Shown in pieces: positions 19,948-29,857 of a DNA stretch of 32,684 nucleotides (positions within the stretch are counted from its first letter, which is position 1; each line of letters opens with the position of its first letter). The notes under the pieces were generated by a model. That model was not told where the DNA came from. It was given only the letters and a program-made list of their open reading frames with translations, and ran no database searches. The stretch lies in NCBI GenBank assembly GCA_937965785.1, contig CALCKT010000020.1, positions 1 through 32,684 on the forward strand, in the 5' to 3' direction. A program made the position numbers and the translations under genes. Source of the stretch: an uncultured Propionibacteriaceae bacterium. Lineage in GTDB: Bacteria; Actinomycetota; Actinomycetes; Propionibacteriales; Propionibacteriaceae.

Positions 19948-20709
19948 TCACTTGGGTTCCCCGAAGCAGTAGGTACGGGGAGGAGTGGTGTAGGTGAGCT
20001 CTTCTTCATCTGCCTCGCAGGAAGCGTTCGCCTGGTCGACGCGTTTGGTGACCTTCGCCTTCGCCGAGCCACACTCCGCCACCTCGAAGGGGGCGGTGGG
20101 GCTGGAGGATTCGTTGTAGCAGACATCCTGGTGCAGGTTCGGGATCAGGCAGACGGCTTTCACCGTGCGGTTGCCGCCGTAGCGGGATTTGCTGCTGATC
20201 TCGTAGGACGAGGTGAAGCTCGGGCAGGAACTGGAGTCGGAGACGACCTGGCTCACCTCGTAGGAGAACTTCGACTTGTCGGAGCAGTCGACCTTCTCCT
20301 CCTTGGCGTCGTTCGCGGTCCCGGTGATGACCAGGCAGTTGCCGACCTGAAGGTTCTCGTTGGTCTTGAATTTCTGCCACAGGAACCAGCCGCCGGCACC
20401 GAGCACCGCAACGGCGGAGATGATGCTGATGATCTGACGTACCCCGAAGCGCTTCTTCGGCGTCTCGTACTGGGTCGCGTACTCCTGCTCGGCCTCGTAC
20501 TGCTGCTGAGCGGCGTACTGCTGCTGAGCGGCATACTGCTGGGCCGCCTGTTGCTGCTGGGCCTGGTACTGCTGCTGGGCCTGGGCGGGGTCGTAGGGCT
20601 GGCTCGGGTTGTAGCCCTGACCCTGGTTGTAGCCCTGGCTCGGGTCGTAGCCCTGACCCTGGTTGTAGGGTTGGTTGGGGTTGTATGGCTGATTCGGCGG
20701 TTGCGTCAT
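19948..20709 (-). CDS. LppU-like secreted protein with Gln/Tyr/Pro-rich N-terminus
   Basis: A 253-aa single-pass membrane protein. Residues 1-80 are low complexity: repeats of the types YNQGQGYDPSQG and QYAAQQ, the cytoplasmic tail of many actinobacterial membrane proteins. A basic stretch KKRFGVRQ and one transmembrane helix (about 92-110, IISIISAVAVLGAGGWFLW) follow. The outer domain (about 115-253) has eight cysteines (NCLV, VDCSD, SSCPS, AVCLI, DVCYN, AECGS, ASCEA, TYCFG), suggesting four disulfides. This resembles the LppU/SCO3897 family of unknown function. The ATG at 20709 is preferred over the adjacent GTG because AAGGA is well placed. A TAGTAT -10 candidate lies at 20737-20742 (complement). 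Confidence 0.75.
   Translation of the reverse strand: MTQPPNQPYNPNQPYNQGQGYDPSQGYNQGQGYNPSQPYDPAQAQQQYQAQQQQAAQQYAAQQQYAAQQQYEAEQEYATQYETPKKRFGVRQIISIISAVAVLGAGGWFLWQKFKTNENLQVGNCLVITGTANDAKEEKVDCSDKSKFSYEVSQVVSDSSSCPSFTSSYEISSKSRYGGNRTVKAVCLIPNLHQDVCYNESSSPTAPFEVAECGSAKAKVTKRVDQANASCEADEEELTYTTPPRTYCFGEPK
20601..20672 (-). repeat. Two tandem 36-bp units in the LppU-like coding sequence
   Basis: Units at 20601-20636 and 20637-20672 differ at few positions; each starts GGCTCGGGT on the plus strand and encodes the 12-residue YNQGQGY(D/N)PSQ(G/P). Just downstream, 18-21-bp units encoding QYAAQQ and QYQAQQ continue to about 20500. Such repeats can change copy number by replication slippage. Confidence 0.75.
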
Positions 20710-20813
20710 CACTGTCCTTCACTAGGGGGAGTCCTGATACTAGCGGCCGCTTCTCCCCAATCGAGCCGCGGGCTTCACTGACGAGGTATCAAAAACGGTT
20801 CGCAGGTAGGTTG

Positions 20814-21494
20814 TCAAATTTTGTCGTATTCGAGACCTTCGGATTCGATGCCCCGGGCGAGCCACAGGAGCAGCGCGGATGTCGAACCAGCCGCGCGCCG
20901 ATGTGGTGGCCGAACCCCGGTGCGCACCACCCGTCCTTCCAGGGTGACCAGTTCGAGGGGATCGTTCTCATCCGCGAGATGGGCGGCCTCGAAGGCCAGC
21001 ACCGGGGCCGCGGTGTCGTCGTCCACGTCGAGCCGGGAGGCCTCCGGTTCCAGGTCGAAGCCGTGCAGCACCAGCTCGCGGAGCCGAACCAGGGGCAGAT
21101 CGTCGATGGCGATCCGCAGACCGGGTCGCAGCGACACCTCACCATCTCTTCCGGGCAGCTGGGTGAGGAGCTGATCGAGTTCGCCGGCGCTCGTGTCGAG
21201 TTCGATCTGGAGGTGGAGGCCGTCGGAGATGGCCAGCAGTTCGCAGTCGCGTCCCAGCGACGAGTCGTAACCGCTGGGGGAAACCCCTTCGAGAAGTTCC
21301 CGGCACACCTGCGCCAGGCTGCGGGCACCCTTGATCAGGTGGGCGGCGACGTGTCCACGGGTCCAGCCCGGCAGGCGGGTTGGCGCGGCCCAGTCTTCCG
21401 GGGAGTAGGCGATGGTACGTCCCAGGAGTGTGTGGGTTTGTTCCCGCACAGCATGCAGGCTTGAGTCGAAGTGCTCGCCAGGGACGCTCGGCAT
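20814..21494 (-). CDS. Mycothiol-dependent maleylpyruvate isomerase family protein
   Basis: A 226-aa protein of the DinB/maleylpyruvate isomerase superfamily. The N-terminal four-helix metal/thiol domain carries LPGWTRGHVAAHLIKGARSL (about 42-61), the hallmark metal-binding His region of mycothiol-dependent MPI-like proteins. The C-terminal part contains RLRELVLHGFDLEP and an acidic linker. True maleylpyruvate isomerase acts in gentisate breakdown, but most paralogues have unknown substrates and no gentisate genes are nearby. It implies that the cell makes mycothiol. The ATG at 21494 is chosen because TAGGTT (21502-21507, complement) ends 7 nt upstream, a leaderless pattern. An in-frame GTG at 21527 has no support. 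Confidence 0.8.
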   Translation of the reverse strand: MPSVPGEHFDSSLHAVREQTHTLLGRTIAYSPEDWAAPTRLPGWTRGHVAAHLIKGARSLAQVCRELLEGVSPSGYDSSLGRDCELLAISDGLHLQIELDTSAGELDQLLTQLPGRDGEVSLRPGLRIAIDDLPLVRLRELVLHGFDLEPEASRLDVDDDTAAPVLAFEAAHLADENDPLELVTLEGRVVRTGVRPPHRRAAGSTSALLLWLARGIESEGLEYDKI

Positions 21495-21501
21495 GCTGAC
21501 A

Positions 21502-21507
21502 AACCTA
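21502..21507 (-). promoter_or_regulatory. -10 box of a leaderless promoter for the isomerase-family gene
   Basis: TAGGTT on the minus strand ends 7 nt before the ATG at 21494. It decides the start codon. Confidence 0.5.
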
Positions 21508-21576
21508 TCAAAAGTAAGGGATTTCACTTACGGGGGTCTCCGCTGCGGCCACCCTGCTCACCGGGGCTCGTGCGCG

Positions 21577-21590
21577 GAACCGGCCGGTTC
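21577..21590. promoter_or_regulatory. 14-bp perfect palindrome between uvrA and the isomerase-family gene
   Basis: GAACCGGCCGGTTC lies in the 167-bp divergent intergenic region, about 70 bp from each promoter. It looks like a dimer-binding operator. Its GAAC and GTTC halves recall actinobacterial LexA boxes, but the spacing is 6 instead of 4, so it is not a canonical SOS site. Confidence 0.4.
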
Positions 21591-21647
21591 TCGGGGGCCT
21601 TCGCCACCCTCCCGTTCGCGAAGCGCGGATTTGTCGGCGCCGCGGCA

Positions 21648-21653
21648 TAGCAT
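21648..21653 (+). promoter_or_regulatory. -10 box of a leaderless uvrA promoter
   Basis: TAGCAT ends 8 nt before the GTG at 21662 and only 2 nt before the GTG at 21656. The spacing seen at the other leaderless genes (6-8 nt) favours 21662 as the start. Confidence 0.5.
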
Positions 21654-21661
21654 GTGTGACC

Positions 21662-24517
<2,856 letters not shown>

Positions 24518-24587
24518 ATCGACGGCTCAATCAGTTTCGGCAAGGCCGTGTCTCGTCGCAATCCCTGAACTTCCTTCTCCTGCGCAG

Positions 24588-24652
24588 GAATCGCGGAAGA
24601 AATACGGTTCAACGTCGTGTGGCGACGTTGAACCGTCGAACCTCCGCGATTC
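24588..24652. repeat. Nested long inverted repeat in the uvrA 3' region
   Basis: Outer arms GAATCGCGGA (24588-24597) and TCCGCGATTC (24643-24652) are perfect over 10 bp. Inner arms ACGGTTCAACGTCG (24604-24617) and CGACGTTGAACCGT (24623-24636) are perfect over 14 bp around a 5-nt loop. A symmetrical 6/6 internal loop separates them. The intergenic region 24518-24732 also has CCTGCGCAGG (24579-24588) and GCCGG/CCGGC (around 24690-24704). It separates convergent uvrA and the response regulator. No U-run follows either arm, so it may be a Rho-independent-like stop, a folded RNA, or a small mobile-element remnant. Confidence 0.6.
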
Positions 24653-24732
24653 GTGAACGAGAGGAGGGGGCGGTGGGTGTTTGCGTGCCGGCTGAACCGG
24701 CTTCGGGGCAGGGATGCTCACGAGCTGGCTCT

Positions 24733-25389
24733 TCAGGTTCCGGGACGCACCAGACCGTGTTCGTAGGCCGCGATCACCAGTTGGGCGCGATCCCGGGCCC
24801 GCAGGCGGCTCAGCAGCGCCGAGATGTGGGTCTTGCAGGTGGCGTGGCTGATGTGCAGTTCCCGTTCGATCTGGTCGTTGGACAGCCCCCGGGCCACGAG
24901 CCTGAGGATCTCGGTCTGCCGCGGGGTCAGATCCGCCACCCTCCCGGAGGGGGTCGCGTCCGGGAGGCAGCTCTCCACCAGGGTGGCGATGGCCGAGGGG
25001 GCCAGGAGAGCCTGCCCGGCCGAGATGGTGCGCACCGCATTGATCAGGGCCTCCGGGGTCGCGTCCTTCAACAGGAAACCGGAAGCCCCCGCGCGCAGGG
25101 CCCCGAAGACGTACTCGTCCAGGTCGAACATGGTCAGCACCAGCACCCGCACCTCGGACAGCTGCGGGTCGCGGACGATGGAACGGGTCGCCGCGATCCC
25201 GTCGAGTTGCGGCATGCGGATGTCCATCAGCACGACATCCGGCACCAGTTCCCGGGCCAGCGAGACGGCCTCCACGCCGGTGGTGGCCTCCGCCACGACC
25301 CGGAAGCCCGGTTGGGAGTTCAACAGATGCGCCAGCGACTGGCGCAGCAGCTGCTGGTCGTCGGCTATCAGGACCCGGATCTCAGACAC
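24733..25389 (-). CDS. NarL/LuxR-family response regulator
   Basis: A 218-aa two-component regulator. The receiver domain (about 3-120) has the acidic pair ADD at 9-11, phospho-acceptor D56 in VVLMDIRMPQLDG, and LKDATPEAL with the conserved Lys. The C-terminal LuxR-type helix-turn-helix is at about 150-212 (LTPRQTEILRLVARGLSNDQ and ELHISHATCKTHISALLSRL). The GTG at 25389 is used because the kinase stop at 25382 overlaps it, making the pair coupled; longer upstream frames run through the kinase gene and encode no receiver sequence. It probably controls the divergent ABC transporter genes, a common arrangement for antimicrobial-peptide or bacitracin-type detoxification (inference). Confidence 0.92.
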   Translation of the reverse strand: MSEIRVLIADDQQLLRQSLAHLLNSQPGFRVVAEATTGVEAVSLARELVPDVVLMDIRMPQLDGIAATRSIVRDPQLSEVRVLVLTMFDLDEYVFGALRAGASGFLLKDATPEALINAVRTISAGQALLAPSAIATLVESCLPDATPSGRVADLTPRQTEILRLVARGLSNDQIERELHISHATCKTHISALLSRLRARDRAQLVIAAYEHGLVRPGT

Positions 25390-26212
25390 GGACCGGCTCC
25401 GGATCCGGCAGCTCGGCCTCGAGCCGGAAACCGTCCGGGGAGCGGTGGTGGCGGAGATTCCCACCCAGCGCGGCGACGCGCTCCCGCAGCCCGATCAGGC
25501 CACTGCCCGCCCCGGGACGTGAACGCCACCCGGGAACCGGACCGGAATCCGTCACGGCCAGGTGAAGGACCTCCCCGCGGCGGGTGATTTCGACGTGGAC
25601 GCTGGTGGGTCCGGCGTGCCTGGCGGCGTTCGCCAGCCCTTCCTGAAGGATGCGGTGGATGGCCAGCGCCACCCCCTCGCTGTTCGGCGTGACCCCGCCG
25701 TTGAACATTTTCACGTGCAGCCCCGCTCGCTCAGCGGATTCCAGGAGACCATCCCAGTCGGGATCGCCCGGGCTGGGGGACAGGGGCGCGTCCTGGTCGG
25801 AACGCAACACCTGGAGCATCCTGCGCAGTTCCAGGGTGGTGGCGCGGCTCGCCTGTTCGATGTCGCAGAGCGCCGCCACCAGGCGTTCGGGATCCTCGGC
25901 GTCCACGTTGCGGGCCACCGCGGCGCGCACCGTTATCAGACCGATGCCGTGGGAGACGAGGTCGTGCAGGTCCCGGGCTATCGTCAACCTCTCCGTCGTC
26001 ACGGCAGCGGCGATCTGCTGGGAACGCAGCTGCTCGGCCTGGCGCCGCCCGGACCGTTTCGCCGCCCACCAGATCCAGCACACCAGCAGGGCCGCCGACA
26101 ACATGATCACGAACCGGTTCAGGTTGCTCGGACCCGACTCGGTGCTGACGCCGCACAAGGCCACGAGCAGCACGAGCACCGCCAGTACCTGGGCGGAGAA
26201 ATAACGGTGCAT
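25382..26212 (-). CDS. NarL-type sensor histidine kinase
   Basis: A 276-aa HPK7-type histidine kinase with two transmembrane helices (about 8-24 and 33-52) and almost no extracellular loop, so it probably senses through the membrane or a partner. The dimerisation/phosphoacceptor helix TIARDLHDLVSHGIGLIT contains His83. The GHKL ATPase has EGLANAARHAGP (N-box) and GSGLIGLRERVAALGG (G-box). The small, sensor-poor form resembles intramembrane-sensing kinases tied to ABC exporters. The ATG at 26212 follows a -10 box by 6 nt. Its stop overlaps the response regulator start. Confidence 0.92.
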   Translation of the reverse strand: MHRYFSAQVLAVLVLLVALCGVSTESGPSNLNRFVIMLSAALLVCWIWWAAKRSGRRQAEQLRSQQIAAAVTTERLTIARDLHDLVSHGIGLITVRAAVARNVDAEDPERLVAALCDIEQASRATTLELRRMLQVLRSDQDAPLSPSPGDPDWDGLLESAERAGLHVKMFNGGVTPNSEGVALAIHRILQEGLANAARHAGPTSVHVEITRRGEVLHLAVTDSGPVPGWRSRPGAGSGLIGLRERVAALGGNLRHHRSPDGFRLEAELPDPEPVRV

Positions 26213-26218
26213 GGGGCG

Positions 26219-26224
26219 ATGCTA
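26219..26224 (-). promoter_or_regulatory. -10 box of a leaderless kinase promoter
   Basis: TAGCAT on the minus strand ends 6 nt before the kinase ATG at 26212, a leaderless arrangement. The remaining intergenic stretch up to 26345 shows no clear promoter for the ABC gene on the plus strand. Confidence 0.5.
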
Positions 26225-26345
26225 GCCATGAACTGGGCGAGGAATCATCACCCCACGGGCTGAGATCCCAGGGGCTGAGGCACGGACCGGAAATCGGTGC
26301 CGAGCCCGACGGGCAGGGGGTGTTCGTCGCAGCACGATCGGGGTC

Positions 26346-27047
26346 ATGATCAGATTTGACGATGTTTCCAAGGTCCGTGGCCGCCGGAAAATCCTGGAGG
26401 GAGTGGGATTCGAGGCGAGACCCGGGCGGGTGACGGGCTTCGTCGGACCGAACGGGGCCGGCAAGTCATCGAGCCTGCGAATCCTGCTCGGCCTGGACCG
26501 GGCCACAACCGGGCAGGCCACCATTGACGGCCGCCCCTACCGGGAGTTCCGGAACCCGCTGAGGCACGTCGGCTCCATGCTCGACGGGGCAGCCGCCCAC
26601 CCTTCCCGCACCGCGCGCGCCCACCTCGGGTGGGTGGCGGCCAGCAACGGCATCCCGAGGAAAAGAGTCCAGCAGGTCCTGGAGGAGGTCGGGTTGGCGG
26701 CCGACGCCAATCGGCGGGTGGGCGCCTATTCGCTGGGCATGGGGCAGCGGCTCGGATTGGCGACCGCCCTGCTGGGGAAACCGGAGCGGTTGGTCCTCGA
26801 CGAGCCGGTCAACGGCCTCGACCCGCAGGGGGTCAGGTGGATCCGTCGGCTGCTCAGGGCGCACGCCGATGCGGGGGGCACGGTGCTGCTGTCCAGCCAT
26901 CTGATCGGTGAACTGGCGGAGATCGTCGACGATGTCGTGATCATCAACGGCGGCCGGATCAAGGCCTGGGGTGGAGTGGTCGACGTCATGTCGGGTCATC
27001 CCAGCCTGGAGGAAGCGTTTTTCGCGCACGTGGAGGCACGCGCATGA
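26346..27047 (+). CDS. ABC transporter ATP-binding protein
   Basis: A 233-aa ABC ATPase of the drug/peptide exporter (ABC-2) type. Walker A GPNGAGKSS is at 34-42, signature YSLGMGQRLGLAT at 128-140, Walker B RLVLDEPVNGLDP at 148-160, and the switch SSHLIGELAEIVDDV is further on. The signature lacks the LSGG form (LGMGQ), as is common for these exporters. The stop overlaps the next ATG (ATGA), so it is coupled to the first membrane subunit. Expression is probably governed by the divergent two-component system. The likely role is export of, or resistance to, a peptide or toxic compound; the substrate is unknown. Confidence 0.93.
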   Translation: MIRFDDVSKVRGRRKILEGVGFEARPGRVTGFVGPNGAGKSSSLRILLGLDRATTGQATIDGRPYREFRNPLRHVGSMLDGAAAHPSRTARAHLGWVAASNGIPRKRVQQVLEEVGLAADANRRVGAYSLGMGQRLGLATALLGKPERLVLDEPVNGLDPQGVRWIRRLLRAHADAGGTVLLSSHLIGELAEIVDDVVIINGGRIKAWGGVVDVMSGHPSLEEAFFAHVEARA

Positions 27048-27817
27048 GGCGGGCGATGCGCGCCGAGGCGCTGAAACTGTGCACCCTTCCCGGCATCCGG
27101 GTGGCCGGTTTGCTGGCCCTGGCTGTCCCGATGCTCCTGGCATGGCTGGAGGGTTCCCAGATCAGGCGCGCGGTGGAAACCGGCCAGCTCGGAGCGCTGT
27201 ACGACACCTCCACGACCGACTCCGGATTCACATCGCTCACCGTGGCGCAGGTCGGTTTCGTGGTGCTTGGTGTGCTTTCCGTCTCCAGCGAGTACGTCCG
27301 CAATGCCCAGGCCGTCGGGCGGGGCAGGCAGCTCACCAGCAGCATGGTTGCCACACCCGGGGGAGCCAGACGGATGGTTGCGAAACTCACCGTGCTCCTG
27401 GGATTCGCCACGGTCCTGGCCGTGGCGGCCACCGCCGGTACCCTGGCGGTCGCGCGCTGGGCACTGGGTGGTGTGGAGGCCACGTGGGGGAACCCCTGGC
27501 CCCGGGTCGCGGGGGCGGTGCTCTTCCTGGTGACCATGACAGTGATCGCGGCCGCCCTGGCCGAACTGGTTCGCGGTGGAGCCCTGCCCCTGACGCTGCT
27601 GGTGATCAATTCCTCGGCCGCGTCCTTCTCGTTCCTGCTCTCGAAGGTGACCCCACTGGCCCGCTACGCACCGGACCTTGCGCTGGCCCACACGTTTCTG
27701 ACCGAAACCGCGATCCAGGATCCCCTCAGCCCCGGGGCCGGAATGCTGGTGGGCGCCGCCTGGGGTGTTGCCGCCATCATCCTGGCCGTGCTGTTTCACG
27801 CCAGAAGGGAGGCCTGA
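27044..27817 (+). CDS. ABC-2 type transporter membrane subunit
   Basis: A 257-aa integral membrane protein with about six hydrophobic helices (first AGLLALAVPMLLAW near 20-36, last LVGAAWGVAAIILAVLF near 233-249) and a loop with VSSEYVRNAQAVGRGRQLTSSM typical of ABC-2 permeases. It overlaps the ATPase gene by 4 nt and is followed 1 nt later by a second permease gene, so the complex is probably a heterodimer of membrane subunits with the upstream ATPase. Confidence 0.85.
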   Translation: MRRAMRAEALKLCTLPGIRVAGLLALAVPMLLAWLEGSQIRRAVETGQLGALYDTSTTDSGFTSLTVAQVGFVVLGVLSVSSEYVRNAQAVGRGRQLTSSMVATPGGARRMVAKLTVLLGFATVLAVAATAGTLAVARWALGGVEATWGNPWPRVAGAVLFLVTMTVIAAALAELVRGGALPLTLLVINSSAASFSFLLSKVTPLARYAPDLALAHTFLTETAIQDPLSPGAGMLVGAAWGVAAIILAVLFHARREA

Positions 27818-27818
27818 G

Positions 27819-28466
27819 ATGGCGGTCATCGCGGCGGAGTGGCGCAAACTCGGGCTCCCGGGCATCTGGCTGGTTGCGGCGCTCACGGTCGCCGGGTCCT
27901 GGGCGTTGGCGGCATTGATGCCGGGACCCGGAGGTTCCGCGCAGACCCTGCAGCTGGTGCCCTCGCTGACGGCCATGGGGTGCATCCTGCTCGGTGTGTT
28001 GGCGGCGACGGGGGAGTACTCCGGAAGACAGGTCGCCACCACCTGTACAGCCATGCCCCGCCGTTTCCCGGTGGCGGTGGCCAAGGCGCTGACCGCAACG
28101 GCGGTGCTGACGGCGACGGCGATGTTGGCCGCGGGCGGGGTGCGTCTGCTGGTTCCCGAGGGCGAGTGGACCCTTCCCGGGGTGGTGGCACATCTCGCCG
28201 CGATGGGTCTGCTCGGATACGCCATCGGCCTGGTGGCGAGGCAGCTGGTTGCCTCCCTCACCACGGCGTTCGTCCTTCTCGTCGTGGCGGGCCCCGTGCT
28301 GCGGCCCTACACCGAGCTGGCGACCTGGCTGCCCGGTTCCGTCGGGGCCGACCTGTTCGCGCCCGATCCGGCGCATCCCCTGGCGGAATCGGCGGGAGCC
28401 CTGGCCGGGTGGGTGCTGGGATTCTGGGCGATCGCCGCGGTGGCCTGGGCCCGTCGCGACGCCTGA
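27819..28466 (+). CDS. Second ABC-2 type transporter membrane subunit
   Basis: A 215-aa membrane protein with about six hydrophobic segments (WLVAALTVAGSWALAALM near 16, through VLGFWAIAAVAWA near the end). It shares the motif TGEYSGRQVATTCTAMPRR with the preceding permease's SSEYVRN loop, so it appears to be a paralogue. The ATG at 27819 is chosen because GGAGG lies 7 nt upstream and the preceding stop is at 27817. It completes an ATPase-permease-permease exporter. Confidence 0.85.
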   Translation: MAVIAAEWRKLGLPGIWLVAALTVAGSWALAALMPGPGGSAQTLQLVPSLTAMGCILLGVLAATGEYSGRQVATTCTAMPRRFPVAVAKALTATAVLTATAMLAAGGVRLLVPEGEWTLPGVVAHLAAMGLLGYAIGLVARQLVASLTTAFVLLVVAGPVLRPYTELATWLPGSVGADLFAPDPAHPLAESAGALAGWVLGFWAIAAVAWARRDA

Positions 28467-28490
28467 CCGGGGAAAGCCCTTGCCGGGGTG

Positions 28491-28496
28491 TACCCT
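28491..28496 (+). promoter_or_regulatory. -10 box of a leaderless promoter for the PadR regulator
   Basis: TACCCT ends 6 nt before the ATG at 28503, with no ribosome-binding site in between. The box is 25 bp after the permease stop, so the regulator can be expressed separately from the transporter operon. Confidence 0.5.
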
Positions 28497-28502
28497 CACA
28501 CC

Positions 28503-29030
28503 ATGAAACCCTCCGATTCGGACCATTCGCTTCGGCCGGTTTCGTACATCATCCTGGGAATGCTCGCGACCGCGGGTCCCATGACCTCGTACGAGCTGGA
28601 ACACAACGCACGGATCTCCGTCGGGTTCTTCTGGCCCTTCCCGCACTCGCAGCTCTACGCCGAGCCCAGGAAACTGGAGGAGGCGGGGCTGGTGGACGTG
28701 GCCCCCGAGGAGGGCGGGCGACGCCGCCGGGTCTACTCGATCACGGAGGACGGGCTCCGCGCCTTGCGCGGCTGGTTGCAACGACCCGCTGATGCCGCGC
28801 AGACGCGGGATCCCGCGCTCCTGCAACTGTTCTTCGCCGACGCGGACCCGGCCATCGTCGGTCCCCTCGCGAGACGGGAGGCGGCTGAACTGGAATCCAG
28901 ACTGGAGTTCCTGGAACGGGATGATCTTGGTGGGGACCGTCCCCACCACCGCATGGTGCTTGCCTGGGGGCGGGCGCAGACCCGCAGCAACCTGGAGTTC
29001 TGGCGGAGCATTGCTGAGGAGGTGGAATGA
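28503..29030 (+). CDS. PadR family transcriptional regulator
   Basis: A 175-aa PadR-family winged-helix regulator. The N-terminal DNA-binding domain (about 12-80) has VSYIILGMLATAGPMTSYEL, FFWPFPHSQLYAEPRKLEEA and the wing RRRVYSITEDGLRALRGWL. The C-terminal dimerisation helices contain AELESRLEFLERD. Family members often repress multidrug exporters and bind their ligands. Here the neighbours are an ABC exporter upstream and a CPBP protease downstream, whose ATG overlaps this stop (ATGA). An alternative start at 28488 is less likely given the -10 box just before 28503. Confidence 0.9.
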   Translation: MKPSDSDHSLRPVSYIILGMLATAGPMTSYELEHNARISVGFFWPFPHSQLYAEPRKLEEAGLVDVAPEEGGRRRRVYSITEDGLRALRGWLQRPADAAQTRDPALLQLFFADADPAIVGPLARREAAELESRLEFLERDDLGGDRPHHRMVLAWGRAQTRSNLEFWRSIAEEVE

Positions 29031-29857
29031 AGAACTGGTTGCGGTCACACCCCTTGGGCGGTTACATCGCCCTCGCCTACGCGGGTTCCTGGATCCTGTG
29101 GCTGCCCGCCCTGTTGGGGCGGAAAAACCTGGGGTTGCTGATCTACGAACTCCCCGTGGCGGCGAGCGTCGTGTTGAATCAACTCGCCCTGTTGGCCGGG
29201 CCCTTCCTGGCTTCCTTGGTGATGACCCGGTTGATAACCGGGTCGCTCAAGATCTGGACGGCCTCCCTGCTGCGTTGGCGGGTGCCGCCGGTGGCCTATC
29301 TGCTGGCCCTGGTGGCGGTCCCGGCGGCCGTGATTGCGGTCCTGGCGATTCTGCCGGACGAAACAGCGAGCGGACCCGAACTCACCGGCCCCGCCCTGGT
29401 CATCGCCCCTCTGGTGATGGGGGTGGCGTACCTGATCGGCGGGCCGCTCCAGGAGGAGGTGGGGTGGCGGGGCTTCGCGCTGCCCAGACTGCAGAAACGC
29501 ACCTCACCGGTCCCGGCCGCCGTGATCCTCGGGATCGTCTGGGGAGGCTGGCACCTGCCCCTGTTCCTGATCGCGGAATGGGAGACCCCGCACCAGGATG
29601 TGGGTGACCTGTTTGCCTTCCTCGCGTTCACGGTTGCGGCGTCGATCGTCCTGTCCTGGATCACCAACACGGCACACGGATCCGTTCTCCTCGCGATCCT
29701 CGCCCACAACGCGATCAACTGGGCGTTGAGTGTGTGGGAGAAGGCGACCGGCCAGAAGGTGACGAGCCTGTGGCCGGCGGTGCTGGGACTGGCCGTTCTG
29801 GCGGTGATCGCCATTGCCGTGACCCGGGGCCGGCTGGGGTACCGGAGTTCTCAGTGA
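29027..29857 (+). CDS. CPBP family intramembrane metalloprotease (Abi/CAAX type)
   Basis: A 276-aa membrane protein with about eight hydrophobic helices. The CPBP motif 1 GGPLQEEVGWRGFALPRL (EExxxR), motif 2 GIVWGGWHLPLF with its His, and motif 3 ILAHNAINW are all present. Relatives process prenylated proteins in eukaryotes, or in bacteria serve bacteriocin immunity and other membrane proteolysis. The placement next to a PadR gene and an ABC exporter fits peptide immunity or resistance, but this is inference. Its stop overlaps that of the convergent ATPase gene by 3 nt of shared coordinate space (29851-29857). Confidence 0.9.
   Translation: MKNWLRSHPLGGYIALAYAGSWILWLPALLGRKNLGLLIYELPVAASVVLNQLALLAGPFLASLVMTRLITGSLKIWTASLLRWRVPPVAYLLALVAVPAAVIAVLAILPDETASGPELTGPALVIAPLVMGVAYLIGGPLQEEVGWRGFALPRLQKRTSPVPAAVILGIVWGGWHLPLFLIAEWETPHQDVGDLFAFLAFTVAASIVLSWITNTAHGSVLLAILAHNAINWALSVWEKATGQKVTSLWPAVLGLAVLAVIAIAVTRGRLGYRSSQ

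Noticed and set aside
21577..21590. LexA/SOS box of uvrA
   Set aside because: The halves GAAC and GTTC are 6 nt apart; the actinobacterial LexA consensus needs 4. No LexA-type site was seen before uvrB either.
24588..24652. Classical Rho-independent terminator
   Set aside because: The stem is strong, but neither side has a U-run. It is listed as an inverted repeat with open function.
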